From Roseovarius confluentis (GTDB lineage Bacteria > Pseudomonadota > Alphaproteobacteria > Rhodobacterales > Rhodobacteraceae), in contig NZ_PPFE01000012.1 of NCBI RefSeq assembly GCF_002917925.1, forward strand, positions 1 to 64,000: a stretch of DNA of 64,000 bases, read 5' to 3'. The notes under the pieces were generated by a model. It had not been told where the DNA came from. It searched no databases and saw only the letters and a list, made by a program, of their open reading frames with translations. The translations under genes were made by a program, and so were the position numbers. Shown here piece after piece: positions 25,825-34,783 of the stretch. Position 1 is the first letter of the stretch. The number at the start of each line of letters is the position of its first letter.

Positions 25825-27523
25825 CCGCGACCTCCAGCGGGGGCGAGCCTTCTTCCTGCAGGACAACGTCGAGGCCGACCTCGAGCTTGCGGCGCATCCG
25901 GTCGGGATCCACATCGGGCGAGGGGTTTTCCTTGTCGACGAAGGACAGCGCACGCCTCCATTGGAACCGAGCCTCGACCTCGCGGCCCACGGCCCAAAGC
26001 ACGTCGCCGAGGTGGTCGTTGACCACCGGGTCCACCGGCATCAGCTCGGCGGCGCGTTCCATGTGACCAATGGATTCCTCGTAGCGGCCCAGCCGGTAAA
26101 GGACCCAGCCGAGGCTGTCGACGATGTAGCCAGATTCGGGCTGCGCCTCGACTGCGCGTTCGATCATGTCGAGCGCCTCGTCCAGCTTCTGTTGTTTCTC
26201 GACCAGCGAATAGCCGAGGTAGTTCAGCACCTGCGGATGTTCGGGGTTCAGTTCCAGCGCCTTGCGGAAATCGGCCTCGGCCTCGGGCCATTCATCCTGC
26301 CGTTCATGGCTGATAGCGCGGGCATAGTATACGAACCAATGGCCGGGCTGTGCCTCGCCCAGAAGGTCGATGGCGTTGTCATAGGCGGTGACTGCCTTGC
26401 CGTATTGTTCGCTCTGGCGATAAAGGTCTGCGGCGGCGACATGCACCATGGGCAGTTCGGGGTGCGAGTCGCGCAGCTGTTCCAACACCTCGATGGCGGC
26501 GTCCATCTTGTCCGCCCGGCGCAGGGCCTCGGCGCGGCCCATCTCGGCGGCGGTGAAAGACGGATGATCGCGCGGGACGCTCTTGTAGGTTTCGGTGGCC
26601 AACTCGTAGCGTTCGAGCGATTCCAGCAGTTCCGCCGACATCAGGATAGCATCGACGTGGTCGGGGTTAAGGTACTGCGCCACTCGAGCGTAAAGCAGGG
26701 TATAGTCATCGCCCATGTCGCCCAACAAGGCTTGACCGATGGAAAAGAACACCTCTGCCACGCCGTCCTTGGGGCCGGAGATCATGTCGAAGGCCACGGG
26801 CAGGCCGGTTTCAAGCTCGGCCCGGAGGGCGAGGATCTGGGGATCCGCATTGGCGCCGAAGGCGTCATCCAGAAGCGCGATGGCCTCGTCGTTGCGTTCC
26901 AGCTGGCTGAGCACGGCGGCCCAGGCGCGGGTGCCACGGCGGGTGCGTTGCAGGGGTGCGTCATCGTCGCCACCGGAAAAGATAGCCTCGGCTGCCTCGA
27001 AATCGCCAACGGAGGCGAGAGCCAGCGCCTTGTGATAGAGGGCGAAATTCTTAAGGCCGCGTTCCTCGGAGACCTCGTCGAAGCGCGCGAGGGCCGCGTC
27101 GACATCGCCGCGGGCGAGTTCGGTCCAGGCCATTACGAGGCCATCGGCCAGTTGGCCCACGCCCTTGCCGGCCTCGATCCGTTCGATCACGGCGTCATGG
27201 TTGCCGGCTGCCACATCTTCGGCGATGAGGGCCATGAAGGCGACCTGGCTTTGCAGCTCCTGTTGCTCGATCTGGCGGGCGACGGGCACGGCGCGGTCGA
27301 TCTCGCCAAGTGCCATGAAAGCAATCGCGGTGCTTTCGAGGATGACGGGGTTGCTGGCGTCGCGGGTCAGCGCCTGAGTGTAATACTGCGCGGCGGCGTC
27401 GAAATCGTTGAGGTAGCGTGCTTGCCGTGCGGCAAGGTAGGCACCGACATTGATATCAGCCAGTGCGGGCAACGCGATGCCCTGCAGAATCGCGGCGATT
27501 GCGCCTGCGGTCAGGATTTTCAC
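25811..27523 (-). CDS. Exported TPR-repeat protein
   Basis: The 570-aa product begins MKILTAGAIAAILQGIALPA followed by LADIN, a cleavable signal peptide, so it probably works in the periplasm. Tetratricopeptide repeats run through the whole length, clearest at RYLNDFDAAAQYYTQALTRD and in the C-terminal third (EWPEAEADFRKALELNPEHP, then YSLVEKQQKLDEALDMIERA). TPR arrays bind partner proteins; the partner here is unknown. The start codon is GTG. It heads an operon with ispE. Confidence 0.85.
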   Translation of the reverse strand: MKILTAGAIAAILQGIALPALADINVGAYLAARQARYLNDFDAAAQYYTQALTRDASNPVILESTAIAFMALGEIDRAVPVARQIEQQELQSQVAFMALIAEDVAAGNHDAVIERIEAGKGVGQLADGLVMAWTELARGDVDAALARFDEVSEERGLKNFALYHKALALASVGDFEAAEAIFSGGDDDAPLQRTRRGTRAWAAVLSQLERNDEAIALLDDAFGANADPQILALRAELETGLPVAFDMISGPKDGVAEVFFSIGQALLGDMGDDYTLLYARVAQYLNPDHVDAILMSAELLESLERYELATETYKSVPRDHPSFTAAEMGRAEALRRADKMDAAIEVLEQLRDSHPELPMVHVAAADLYRQSEQYGKAVTAYDNAIDLLGEAQPGHWFVYYARAISHERQDEWPEAEADFRKALELNPEHPQVLNYLGYSLVEKQQKLDEALDMIERAVEAQPESGYIVDSLGWVLYRLGRYEESIGHMERAAELMPVDPVVNDHLGDVLWAVGREVEARFQWRRALSFVDKENPSPDVDPDRMRRKLEVGLDVVLQEEGSPPLEVADDGG

Positions 27524-27593
27524 GGGTCTGGGCTCCCTGCCTGTATGGTCGATGATTTGCGAGAAAGTAGTATGAGCGGCCCGTTAACGCAAT

Positions 27594-27617
27594 GAGGGCG
27601 GCCAATTTGCCGCCCTC
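27594..27617. repeat. Hairpin between the ETF-QO and TPR genes
   Basis: GAGGGCGGC (27594-27602) pairs perfectly with GCCGCCCTC (27609-27617) around CAATTT. It lies 27 bp after the ETF-QO stop codon (minus strand). No T-run follows, so it may stabilise the mRNA 3' end or act in Rho-linked termination. Confidence 0.5.
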
Positions 27618-27643
27618 GGTGTCCGCGTGATTTCGCCTGTCGC

Positions 27644-29290
27644 TCACATATTGGGATAGTTCGGCCCGTCGCCTCCCTGTGGCGTGGTCCAGTTGATGTT
27701 CTGGGCGGGGTCCTTGATATCGCAGGTCTTGCAGTGGACGCAGTTCTGGAAGTTGATGACGAACTGCTGCTCGCCGTCCTTTTCCACGAACTCGTAGACC
27801 CCTGCCGGGCAGTAGCGGGCCGAGGGGCCGGCATACTTGGGCAGGTTCACCTCGACCGGAACATTCGGGTCCTTCAGCTTGAGGTGCGCGGGCTGGCTTT
27901 CCTCATGGTTGGTCATCGAAAAGCTGACATTGGTCAGGCGGTCAAAGCTCAGCTTGCCGTCGGGCTTGGGGTAGTCGATTTCGGCGTGCTTGCTGGCTTC
28001 TTCGGTCGCCTCGGCGTCGGTCTTGCCGTGGCCCAGCGTGCCGAAAAAGGAAAAGCCGAGCGTGTTGGTCCACATGTCGAGGCCCCCTAGCGTGAGCGAG
28101 GCGGTGAGGCCGTACTTGGACCACAACGGCTTGACGTTGCGGACCTTTTTCAGATCCGTGCCGATGGCGCCGTTACGCACTTCGCTCTCATAGTTGGACA
28201 GCTCGTCGCTGGCCCGACCGGTTTCGATGGCTTCGTGCGCGGCTTCTGCCGCGGCCTTACCCGACAGCATGGCGTTGTGGTTGCCCTTGATGCGGGGCAC
28301 GTTGACCATGCCGACCGAGCAGCCCAGAAGGGCGACGCCGGGCGCGACCATCTTGGGCATCGACTGGTATCCGCCCTCGGAAATGGCGCGGGCGCCGTAG
28401 GCGACGCGCTTGCCGCCCTTGAGCAGGTCGGCCACCACCGGGTGATGCTTGAACCGCTGGAATTCCATGTAGGGGTAGAGGTGCGGGTTACGGTAATTCA
28501 GGTGCACCACGAAGCCGACGTAAACCTGGTTGTTGTCGAGGTGGTAGATGAACGAGCCACCGCCCGCGTTTTTGCCCAGGGGCCAGCCCATCGTGTGGGT
28601 GACGGTGCCTTCGCGGTGCTTTTCCGGGTCGATTTCCCAGATTTCCTTCATCCCGAGGCCGTATTTCTGCGGCTCCTTGCCCTTGGAAAGGTCGTATTTC
28701 GCGATGACCTCCTTGGACAGCGAACCGCGCACGCCTTCGCCCAGGAACACGTATTTGCCGTGCAGTTCCATGCCGGGCTCGTAGCCGGGGCCGGGGGTGC
28801 CGTCGGCGTTCTTGCCGAATTCGCCGGCCACGACGCCCTTCACCTCGCCGTTTTCACCATAGACGATTTCCGAGCAGGCCATGCCGGGGAAGATTTCGAC
28901 ACCCAAGGCCTCGGCCTGTTCGGCCATCCAGCGGCAGACATTGCCCATGCTGACGATATAGTTGCCGTGGTTGTTCATCAGCGGCGGCATCGGAAAGTTG
29001 GGTATGCGGACCTTGCCCGCCTCGCCCAGCATGAAGAAGTTGTCCTCTTTCACCGGGACGTTGAGCGGCGCGCCCTTTTCCTTCCAGTTGGGTATGAGGG
29101 CGTCGAGACCGCAGGGATCGAGCACCGCGCCCGACAGGATATGCGCGCCCACTTCGGAGCCTTTTTCCAGCACCACGACCTCGCGCTCGGGGTCGAGCTG
29201 TTTCAGGCGGATCGCGGCGCTCAGGCCTGCGGGCCCTGCGCCGACGATCACGACGTCGTATTCCATGGCTTCGCGTTCGACTTGGGTCAT
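27644..29290 (-). CDS. Electron-transfer flavoprotein-ubiquinone oxidoreductase
   Basis: ETF-QO (548 aa) passes electrons from reduced ETF, fed by acyl-CoA and other dehydrogenases, to ubiquinone at the membrane. FAD is bound by YDVVIVGAGPAGLSAAIRLK; the middle has the family block KNAGGGSFIYHLDNNQVYVG. The C-terminus holds the 4Fe-4S ligands: ARYCPAGVYEF and NCVHCKTCDIKDPAQNINW, the latter being diagnostic. The start at 29290 has AGGAGAGG in front. The gene is divergent from greA. Confidence 0.96.
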   Translation of the reverse strand: MTQVEREAMEYDVVIVGAGPAGLSAAIRLKQLDPEREVVVLEKGSEVGAHILSGAVLDPCGLDALIPNWKEKGAPLNVPVKEDNFFMLGEAGKVRIPNFPMPPLMNNHGNYIVSMGNVCRWMAEQAEALGVEIFPGMACSEIVYGENGEVKGVVAGEFGKNADGTPGPGYEPGMELHGKYVFLGEGVRGSLSKEVIAKYDLSKGKEPQKYGLGMKEIWEIDPEKHREGTVTHTMGWPLGKNAGGGSFIYHLDNNQVYVGFVVHLNYRNPHLYPYMEFQRFKHHPVVADLLKGGKRVAYGARAISEGGYQSMPKMVAPGVALLGCSVGMVNVPRIKGNHNAMLSGKAAAEAAHEAIETGRASDELSNYESEVRNGAIGTDLKKVRNVKPLWSKYGLTASLTLGGLDMWTNTLGFSFFGTLGHGKTDAEATEEASKHAEIDYPKPDGKLSFDRLTNVSFSMTNHEESQPAHLKLKDPNVPVEVNLPKYAGPSARYCPAGVYEFVEKDGEQQFVINFQNCVHCKTCDIKDPAQNINWTTPQGGDGPNYPNM

Positions 29291-29573
29291 CTTGGTCCTC
29301 TCCTGGTCGTCCGGTCGCATGCCGGCCCGCGTAAGAAACTTCGCAACTGGTTATCGCGCGGGGTTGCGCAAGGTCAATTCGAACACGACGTAACAGACGG
29401 TCAAAAGCGTCAAAAAGGCGCAAGTTTCGGCGCGATTGTGCGGTTGGCGGTCTGGACCTACTTGCATTGGCGGGGCAGGTCGGGTCAATCTGTCGCGCAT
29501 GGTTTGGAAAACGAACGGGGTCGCGTAACGGCGGCCCCTTGGTGATACTAGGGACAAGAAAGAAGGACAGGTC

Positions 29574-30044
29574 ATGGAAAAGATCCCGATGACGCAGGAC
29601 GGTTTCGACGCGCTGAACGCGGAACTGAAACAGCTGAAATCCGTCGAGCGCCCGGCCATCATCAAGGCGATTTCCGAGGCGCGCGAGCATGGCGACCTGT
29701 CGGAGAATGCCGAGTATCATTCCGCCAAGGAAAAACAGTCGTTCATCGAGGGACGCATCAAGGAGCTGGAAGGCGCGATCAGCCTCGCCGACGTGATCGA
29801 CCCCAAGAAGCTGTCCGGCCCGATCAAGTTCGGCGCGACGGTGACGCTGGTGGACGAGGATACGGACGAGGAGAAGTCCTATCAGATCGTAGGCGAATAT
29901 GAGGCCAGTATCGAGAAGGGCCTGCTGAACGTAAAATCGCCGATTGCGCGGGCTTTGATTGGCAAGGAGGAGGGCGATAGCGTAGAAGTGCGCACGCCCG
30001 GCGGCGACAAGGCCTACGAGGTGCTGAAGGTCGAATATATCTGA
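29574..30044 (+). CDS. greA: Transcription elongation factor GreA
   Basis: GreA (156 aa) rescues backtracked RNA polymerase by stimulating transcript cleavage. The N-terminal coiled coil has the tip acidic motif [20 protein letters not shown] with the two essential acidic residues, and the C-terminal FKBP-like domain ([32 protein letters not shown]) is complete. The 283-bp upstream region, shared with ETF-QO, contains no other gene. Confidence 0.96.
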   Translation: MEKIPMTQDGFDALNAELKQLKSVERPAIIKAISEAREHGDLSENAEYHSAKEKQSFIEGRIKELEGAISLADVIDPKKLSGPIKFGATVTLVDEDTDEEKSYQIVGEYEASIEKGLLNVKSPIARALIGKEEGDSVEVRTPGGDKAYEVLKVEYI

Positions 30045-30071
30045 CCCGGTCCTTTTCAATCAGGTTTGCCC

Positions 30072-31088
30072 ATGACCGATCCGAACCAGTCACCGCAGAC
30101 ACCGCTTGGTGTCTATGACCGGCCCCGAAAGGACGGGGTCACGGGTGTCGAGATAATCGCGCTGGCGCTTACGATTCTGTGGCTTGTCGGCACGGCGGTG
30201 TTCTTTCTGGTGCTGGAGCCGATGGGCATGTTCTCGGAATCCGGCGGGGCGCTGCAATTCGTGGTGGTCCTGCTGGCCATCTTCATGCCGGTGGCGATGA
30301 TCTGGGTCGCGGCTACGGCGGCACGTTCGAGCAAGGTGATGCGCGAGGAGAGCCGGCGCCTGCAAACCGCCATCGACGCGATCCGGCAGGCCTATGTGGC
30401 GCAAAGCCAGGCCGCGCACGAGGTCGCACAGCCCTCGGTCGCCAAAAAGCTGGAGGAGATCGCGGCGGCGCAACGCAAGACCGAGACGGCGCTGGCGACG
30501 TTCTCGACGTCGCGCAGCCCGGTGGAGGTGCGGCCCGCGCCAGTGTCAAAGAACGAGGAGGTGGGCACGGACCAGGTTGCGTTGCCGTTGGGCACCCCGC
30601 CCGAAGAGATGGCGCCGCCGTTGGCGACCGAAGACTTCATAAGGGCGCTGAATTTCCCGGAGAACGCCGAGGACAAAGCAGGCTTTGCCGCACTGCGCCG
30701 GGCGCTGAAGGTCCGCCATAGCGCGCAACTGATTCAGGCCAGCCAGGACGTGCTGACACTGTTGTCTCAGGACGGCATCTACATGGACGACCTGCGCCCA
30801 GACATGGCCCGTCCCGAAGTTTGGCGCCGGTTCGCTGCCGGGGAACGTGGACGCGCCGTAGCCGCGCTGGGCGGTGTGCGGGACCGCTCGTCGCTGGCGC
30901 TGACGGCCGCTCGCATGAAGCAGGACATGATCTTTCGCGATGCCGCCCACCATTTCCTGCGGCTGTTCGACCGCACGATCAGCCAGTTCGCCGAGGTGGC
31001 GACGGATGCCGAGATGTCCGAGATGTCGGACACGCGCACGGCGCGCGCCTTCATGCTGGTCGGGCGCGTGGCGGGGACGTTTGACTGA
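30072..31088 (+). CDS. Membrane protein of unknown function (338 aa)
   Basis: Two hydrophobic helices near the N-terminus (about residues 26-50 and 58-80) anchor a long soluble part. Residues about 85-135 look like a coiled coil (REESRRLQTAIDAIRQAYVA), followed by a Pro/Ala-rich linker and a helical C-terminal domain from about 185 (EDFIRALNFPENAEDKAGFA). The layout suggests an inner-membrane protein with a cytoplasmic domain. No family is recognised. It starts 28 bp after greA and may be in its operon. Confidence 0.75.
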   Translation: MTDPNQSPQTPLGVYDRPRKDGVTGVEIIALALTILWLVGTAVFFLVLEPMGMFSESGGALQFVVVLLAIFMPVAMIWVAATAARSSKVMREESRRLQTAIDAIRQAYVAQSQAAHEVAQPSVAKKLEEIAAAQRKTETALATFSTSRSPVEVRPAPVSKNEEVGTDQVALPLGTPPEEMAPPLATEDFIRALNFPENAEDKAGFAALRRALKVRHSAQLIQASQDVLTLLSQDGIYMDDLRPDMARPEVWRRFAAGERGRAVAALGGVRDRSSLALTAARMKQDMIFRDAAHHFLRLFDRTISQFAEVATDAEMSEMSDTRTARAFMLVGRVAGTFD

Positions 31089-31179
31089 TACTGCCGTGGT
31101 GTGAGCCGTGCAAGAAAGCGGCTGTTGCCGGACGCCCCGGAACGCGTCAATATGAACGCCGGAAGACGAAGGGAACATC

Positions 31180-31635
31180 ATGCGCAAGTTTCTCGTGGTG
31201 CTGGACGACAGCCGGGAATGCCTCAACGCCATGCGGTTCGCCGCAATGCGCGCCAAGAACACGCAAGCCGGGGTTGAGATTCTCGCGGTCATTCCGCCCG
31301 ACGAATTCAACCACTGGATCGGCGTGGGCGACATCATGCGCGAGGAAGCCCGCGAGCGCATTCACGCGCATTTCGAGGTCTTCGCGAAGTGGATGCGCGA
31401 CAAGCAGGGCATCGACCCCGAGCTGGTGATCCGCGAAGGCGAGCCGGTGGCGGAGATCATGGCGCAAGTTCAGGAGGACACCGAGATCGGCGTGTTGGTG
31501 CTGGGCGCCAGCGCCGACAAAAAGGGGCCCGGGCCGCTCGTGTCGCAATTGTCGAAGAATTCCGGTGGCTTGCCCATCCCGATCACCATCGTGCCCGGCG
31601 ACCTGAGCAAGGAGCGACTGGAAGCGATCACCTGA
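31180..31635 (+). CDS. Universal stress protein (single UspA domain)
   Basis: The 151-aa protein is a single Usp domain: KFLVVLDDSRECLNAMRFAA at the start, a middle helix-strand pair (KWMRDKQGIDPELVIREGEP) and LVLGASADKKGPGPLVSQLS near the end. The last block is a variant of the G-x2-G-x9-G-S/T ATP-binding signature, so nucleotide binding is plausible but not certain. AAGGGA precedes the ATG. It stands alone, upstream of the NifU-like gene. Confidence 0.88.
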   Translation: MRKFLVVLDDSRECLNAMRFAAMRAKNTQAGVEILAVIPPDEFNHWIGVGDIMREEARERIHAHFEVFAKWMRDKQGIDPELVIREGEPVAEIMAQVQEDTEIGVLVLGASADKKGPGPLVSQLSKNSGGLPIPITIVPGDLSKERLEAIT

Positions 31636-31642
31636 ACCCAGT

Positions 31643-31659
31643 TTTAGAATCGTTCCAAA
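31643..31659 (+). promoter_or_regulatory. Iron-control-element-like (Irr) box and promoter before the NifU-like gene
   Basis: TTTAGAA-TCG-TTCCAAA differs by one base from the perfect palindrome TTTAGAA-N3-TTCTAAA, the reported ICE box of the alphaproteobacterial iron regulator Irr. A -35-like TTGACA follows three bases later (31662-31667) and a weaker -10-like CATATC lies 17 bp beyond (31685-31690). The NifU-like gene starts at 31720. Sequence match is direct; regulation by Irr is inference. Confidence 0.55.
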
Positions 31660-31719
31660 CCTTGACAGGGCCAGTCTCGCTGCGCATATCTTGCACAACT
31701 GACAAAAAGGGCGCGCACA

Positions 31720-32280
31720 ATGTTCATCCAGACGGAATCGACACCGAATCCCGCAACGCTGAAGTTCCTGCCCGGCCAGACCGTATTGGACGCCGGGACC
31801 GCAGACTTCCCGTCTTCCGAGACGGCCGACAAGTCGCCGCTTGCTGCGCGCGTCTTTGGCGTCGAGGGTGTGACCGGCGTGTTTCTGGGCAATGATTTCG
31901 TGACCGTGACCAAGCAGGACGCGGTGGAGTGGGACCATGTGAAACCCGCAATTCTGGGCGCGATCATGGAGCATTTCCAGTCCGGTCAGCCGGTCATGAC
32001 CGGCGACGGTCCGGAGTCGGGCCACGCCGCCAGTGAAGGCGAGGATTCCGAGGTCATCGACCAGATCAAGCAATTGCTGGATACCCGCGTCCGCCCTGCC
32101 GTGGCACAGGATGGCGGCGACATCACGTTCCATGGTTTCGAGCGCGGCGTGGTTTACCTTCACATGCAAGGTGCGTGCGCCGGCTGTCCGTCCTCGACCA
32201 TTACCCTGAAGATGGGGATCGAGAACTTGCTGCGGCACTACATCCCCGAAGTGACCGAGGTCCGCCCCGTCGGCGTTTGA
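31720..32280 (+). CDS. NifU-like Fe-S scaffold/carrier protein (Nfu type)
   Basis: This 186-aa protein carries assembled Fe-S clusters to target enzymes. The N-terminal Nfu_N domain (MFIQTESTPNPATLKFLPGQ) and the C-terminal NifU domain (VRPAVAQDGGDITFHGFERG) are joined by a short acidic linker; the cluster motif is GACAGCPSSTITL (C-x-x-C). The same architecture is found in eukaryotic NFU1. A likely iron-responsive box lies upstream. tsaB follows after 4 bp, so they may be co-transcribed. Confidence 0.92.
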   Translation: MFIQTESTPNPATLKFLPGQTVLDAGTADFPSSETADKSPLAARVFGVEGVTGVFLGNDFVTVTKQDAVEWDHVKPAILGAIMEHFQSGQPVMTGDGPESGHAASEGEDSEVIDQIKQLLDTRVRPAVAQDGGDITFHGFERGVVYLHMQGACAGCPSSTITLKMGIENLLRHYIPEVTEVRPVGV

Positions 32281-32284
32281 CCTC

Positions 32285-32947
32285 GTGACCAACGCGCCGC
32301 TCGTATTGGGATTCGACACCTCCGGCCCGTGGCTGGGGGTGTTGTTGCTTTCGGGGCAGGACGTTCTGAGCGATCACCATGTCGATATGCCAAAAGGACA
32401 GGCCGAGGCGTTGTTTCCGGCGCTGGAAGACGCTCTGGCCAAGGGCGGCGCCGGCTGGAGCGACCTTGACGCCATTGGGGTCGGCATCGGGCCGGGAAAT
32501 TTCACCGGCATCCGGATTTCGGTCGCCGCGGCGCGGGGGCTGGCTTTGTCGCTGGAAATCCCCGCTATTGGCGTCAGCATCCTCGAGGCCGCAGCATATG
32601 GGCAGGACAGCCCGGTGCTGGCGACGCGGGACGCACCCCGTGGACAGGCTTATGTGCAAGGTTTTGACATGGACACACCGCTTGGGCCGGACCTGATGGC
32701 GATCGACGAGATCGACACAGGCCTGATGGAGCCGGGGCTTGTATGTGTCGGCACGGCGGCCAAGGCGGTGGCGGCACAGATCGGCGCGCCCGCGGTTCCG
32801 GCGACCTTTGCGCCGGCCTCTGCCATCGCGCGGATTGCCGCGACCCGCTGGCGCGAAGACACGCCCCCCCCGGCGCCGCTGTACCTCAAGCCCGCCGACG
32901 CGGCGCCCTCGCGCGATGCTCCCCCGGTGATCCTTGATGACGCCTGA
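32285..32947 (+). CDS. tsaB: tRNA t6A biosynthesis protein TsaB
   Basis: TsaB (220 aa) is the ASKHA-fold partner of TsaD in making threonylcarbamoyl-adenosine at tRNA position 37. The N-terminal PLVLGFDTSGPWLGVLLLSG and the glycine motif GVGIGPGNFTGIRISVAAAR are diagnostic. The start is GTG. Its end overlaps the rimI start by 11 bases; tsaB-rimI pairing is common in bacteria. Confidence 0.92.
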   Translation: MTNAPLVLGFDTSGPWLGVLLLSGQDVLSDHHVDMPKGQAEALFPALEDALAKGGAGWSDLDAIGVGIGPGNFTGIRISVAAARGLALSLEIPAIGVSILEAAAYGQDSPVLATRDAPRGQAYVQGFDMDTPLGPDLMAIDEIDTGLMEPGLVCVGTAAKAVAAQIGAPAVPATFAPASAIARIAATRWREDTPPPAPLYLKPADAAPSRDAPPVILDDA

Positions 32948-33353
32948 CGACTTGGCCGCGCTGCATGCGCGGGCATTCGACGGGCAGGGGCGGGCTTGGG
33001 ACGCAGGCGAGTTCCGTGACCTTCTGGAGCATTCGCATATCTTCGTGGTCGGTGACACCAAGGGGTTTGCTGTCGGACAGGCGGTTGCGGGCGATGCGGA
33101 GCTTCTGACGCTTGCCGCCGATCCCGACGCGCGGCGGCAAGGACACGGGCGGGCGGCGTTGCAAGCGTTCGAGGCCGAGGCCCGTGCGCGCGGCTCCGAG
33201 CGCCTGTTCCTGGAAGTCGCGGCAGACAACGCGGCGGCACTGGGGCTTTACCGCTCGTTCGGCTTCACCGAGCTTGCGCGGCGCGCGAAGTATTACAAGC
33301 GGCCCGATGGCGGGACGGTCGACGCGCTGGTACTGGAGAAGCGCCTGACCTGA
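32937..33353 (+). CDS. rimI: Ribosomal-protein-S18-alanine N-acetyltransferase-like GNAT
   Basis: This 138-aa GNAT enzyme transfers acetyl from acetyl-CoA to an amine; RimI acts on the N-terminus of ribosomal protein S18. The CoA loop is ADPDARRQGHGRAALQAFEA (R/Q-x-x-G-x-G/A) and the C-terminal part has FLEVAADNAAALGLYRSFGF, the RimI-type N-x-A-A-x-x-L-Y motif. It overlaps tsaB, which supports the assignment. It converges on hemN with 7 bp between stop codons. Confidence 0.88.
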   Translation: MTPDDLAALHARAFDGQGRAWDAGEFRDLLEHSHIFVVGDTKGFAVGQAVAGDAELLTLAADPDARRQGHGRAALQAFEAEARARGSERLFLEVAADNAAALGLYRSFGFTELARRAKYYKRPDGGTVDALVLEKRLT

Positions 33354-33360
33354 TCCCGGC

Positions 33361-34716
33361 TCAGATCGCCGAACTGTGTCCGGCGTGGCTGAGGTCGTAG
33401 GCGTCGAGGCTGCGGGCGATCATCCGGGTTAGCGGGCGTGCCTCGTGCGGGATAAAGAGGCCCTCGTTGCTTAGGTCCAGAAGCCCGTCAAAGGCGCGTG
33501 TGGCAGGTTCAAGCATTTCACGTACAGCCTTGCGCGACATGCTGAAAGTTTCGCAGATTTCCCCGGCGTCGATGCGGAAGTCGCACATGACGGCCTCGAT
33601 AAGGCGGGCCCGCAGAAGATCCTGTCCCCTGAAGACATGCTCCCGGCTGGTCGAGAAGCGGCCCTCGCGGATTGCCCCGGTATGGGCTCCGGTCGCGGGG
33701 GCGTTCTGGGCATAGCCTTGCGGGAAGCGCGAAATCGACGAGGCCCCCAGCCCGATGAGCACCTCGGACGTGTCGTCGGTGTAGCCTTGGAAGTTGCGGC
33801 GCAGGCGGCCAAGTTTCTTGGCGATGCTCAAGCCGTCCTCGGGTGTCGCGAAATGGTCGATCCCTATTTCCCGGTAGCCGTCCCAGACGAACAGGCGGCG
33901 GGCGGCATCAAAGAGCTCCAGCCGTTCCTCGGGCGTGGGCAGCGCATCGGACGGGATAAGCTGCTGACGCTTGGCCATCCACGGCACATGGGCATAGCCA
34001 TAAAGCGCCACGCGGTCGGGGTTGAGCGACAGGAGTTTCTGCACGCTTTCCACCATGCGCTCCTTGGTCTGGTGCGGCAGGCCGTAAAGGATATCCGCGT
34101 TCAGACTGCGCACGCCAGCGGCGCGCAGCGCGTCTATGGTGTCGCGGGTGATGTCGAAGGTCTGGATGCGGCCGATGGCCTGCTGAATGGTGTCGTCGAA
34201 GTCCTGCACGCCCACGGAAGCGCGGTTCATCCCGGCGGCGGAGAGCGCCTCGATCCGGGGGGCGTCGATCTCGTTCGGGTCGATCTCGACCGAGAACTCG
34301 GTGTCGCTGCCGAAGGGGACCGCGTCGCGCACTGATTCGGCCAGATCGGTGATAAGGTCGGCAGACAGAAGAGTCGGCGTGCCGCCGCCCCAATGCAGGC
34401 GCGACAGCGTGATGCCCTGTGGCAGGGTGGCTTTCAGCAGGGCCAATTCCGCCTTGAGCGTCTCGACATAGGCGGCGACGGGTGAAAGGGATTTGGTGCC
34501 CTGCGTGCGGCAGGCGCAGAACCAGCATAGCCTGCGGCAGAAGGGCACATGCAGGTAGAGCGAGATTGCGCTGCCCGGTTCGATGTTGGAAATCCAGTCC
34601 CGCATGGTCGAGGACCCGACGGAATCGGAGAAATGCGGGGCGGTCGGATAGCTTGTGTAACGCGGTACATTCGCGTCGAACAGGCCCAGTCTGCGGAGTT
34701 GTTCTCGGTCAATCAT
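33361..34716 (-). CDS. hemN: Oxygen-independent coproporphyrinogen III oxidase
   Basis: HemN (451 aa) is a radical-SAM enzyme that converts coproporphyrinogen III to protoporphyrinogen IX without oxygen, so haem can be made under low oxygen. The 4Fe-4S motif is PFCRRLCWFCAC (C-x3-C-x2-C); GGGTPTLLS and the EIDPNEID block are typical. The start at 34716 gives the family N-terminus (LGLFDANVPRYTSYPTAPHF). It is divergent from fnrL across a perfect FNR box, so induction by FnrL is expected. Confidence 0.95.
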   Translation of the reverse strand: MIDREQLRRLGLFDANVPRYTSYPTAPHFSDSVGSSTMRDWISNIEPGSAISLYLHVPFCRRLCWFCACRTQGTKSLSPVAAYVETLKAELALLKATLPQGITLSRLHWGGGTPTLLSADLITDLAESVRDAVPFGSDTEFSVEIDPNEIDAPRIEALSAAGMNRASVGVQDFDDTIQQAIGRIQTFDITRDTIDALRAAGVRSLNADILYGLPHQTKERMVESVQKLLSLNPDRVALYGYAHVPWMAKRQQLIPSDALPTPEERLELFDAARRLFVWDGYREIGIDHFATPEDGLSIAKKLGRLRRNFQGYTDDTSEVLIGLGASSISRFPQGYAQNAPATGAHTGAIREGRFSTSREHVFRGQDLLRARLIEAVMCDFRIDAGEICETFSMSRKAVREMLEPATRAFDGLLDLSNEGLFIPHEARPLTRMIARSLDAYDLSHAGHSSAI

Positions 34717-34749
34717 GCCGTTAAAATACTCACAAGGAAGAGCGAAGCC

Positions 34750-34763
34750 TTGATGCAGATCAA
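34750..34763. promoter_or_regulatory. FNR box between hemN and fnrL
   Basis: TTGAT-GCAG-ATCAA is a perfect match to the FNR/FnrL consensus. It is centred 40 bp before the hemN start and 27 bp before the fnrL start, so one dimer could activate hemN and repress or tune fnrL. Confidence 0.9.
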
Positions 34764-34783
34764 CTCGACCGAAAGCATTATCG

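Noticed and set aside
28235..29545. A 436-codon plus-strand frame over ETF-QO
   Set aside because: Antisense of a complete ETF-QO gene with FAD and 4Fe-4S motifs.
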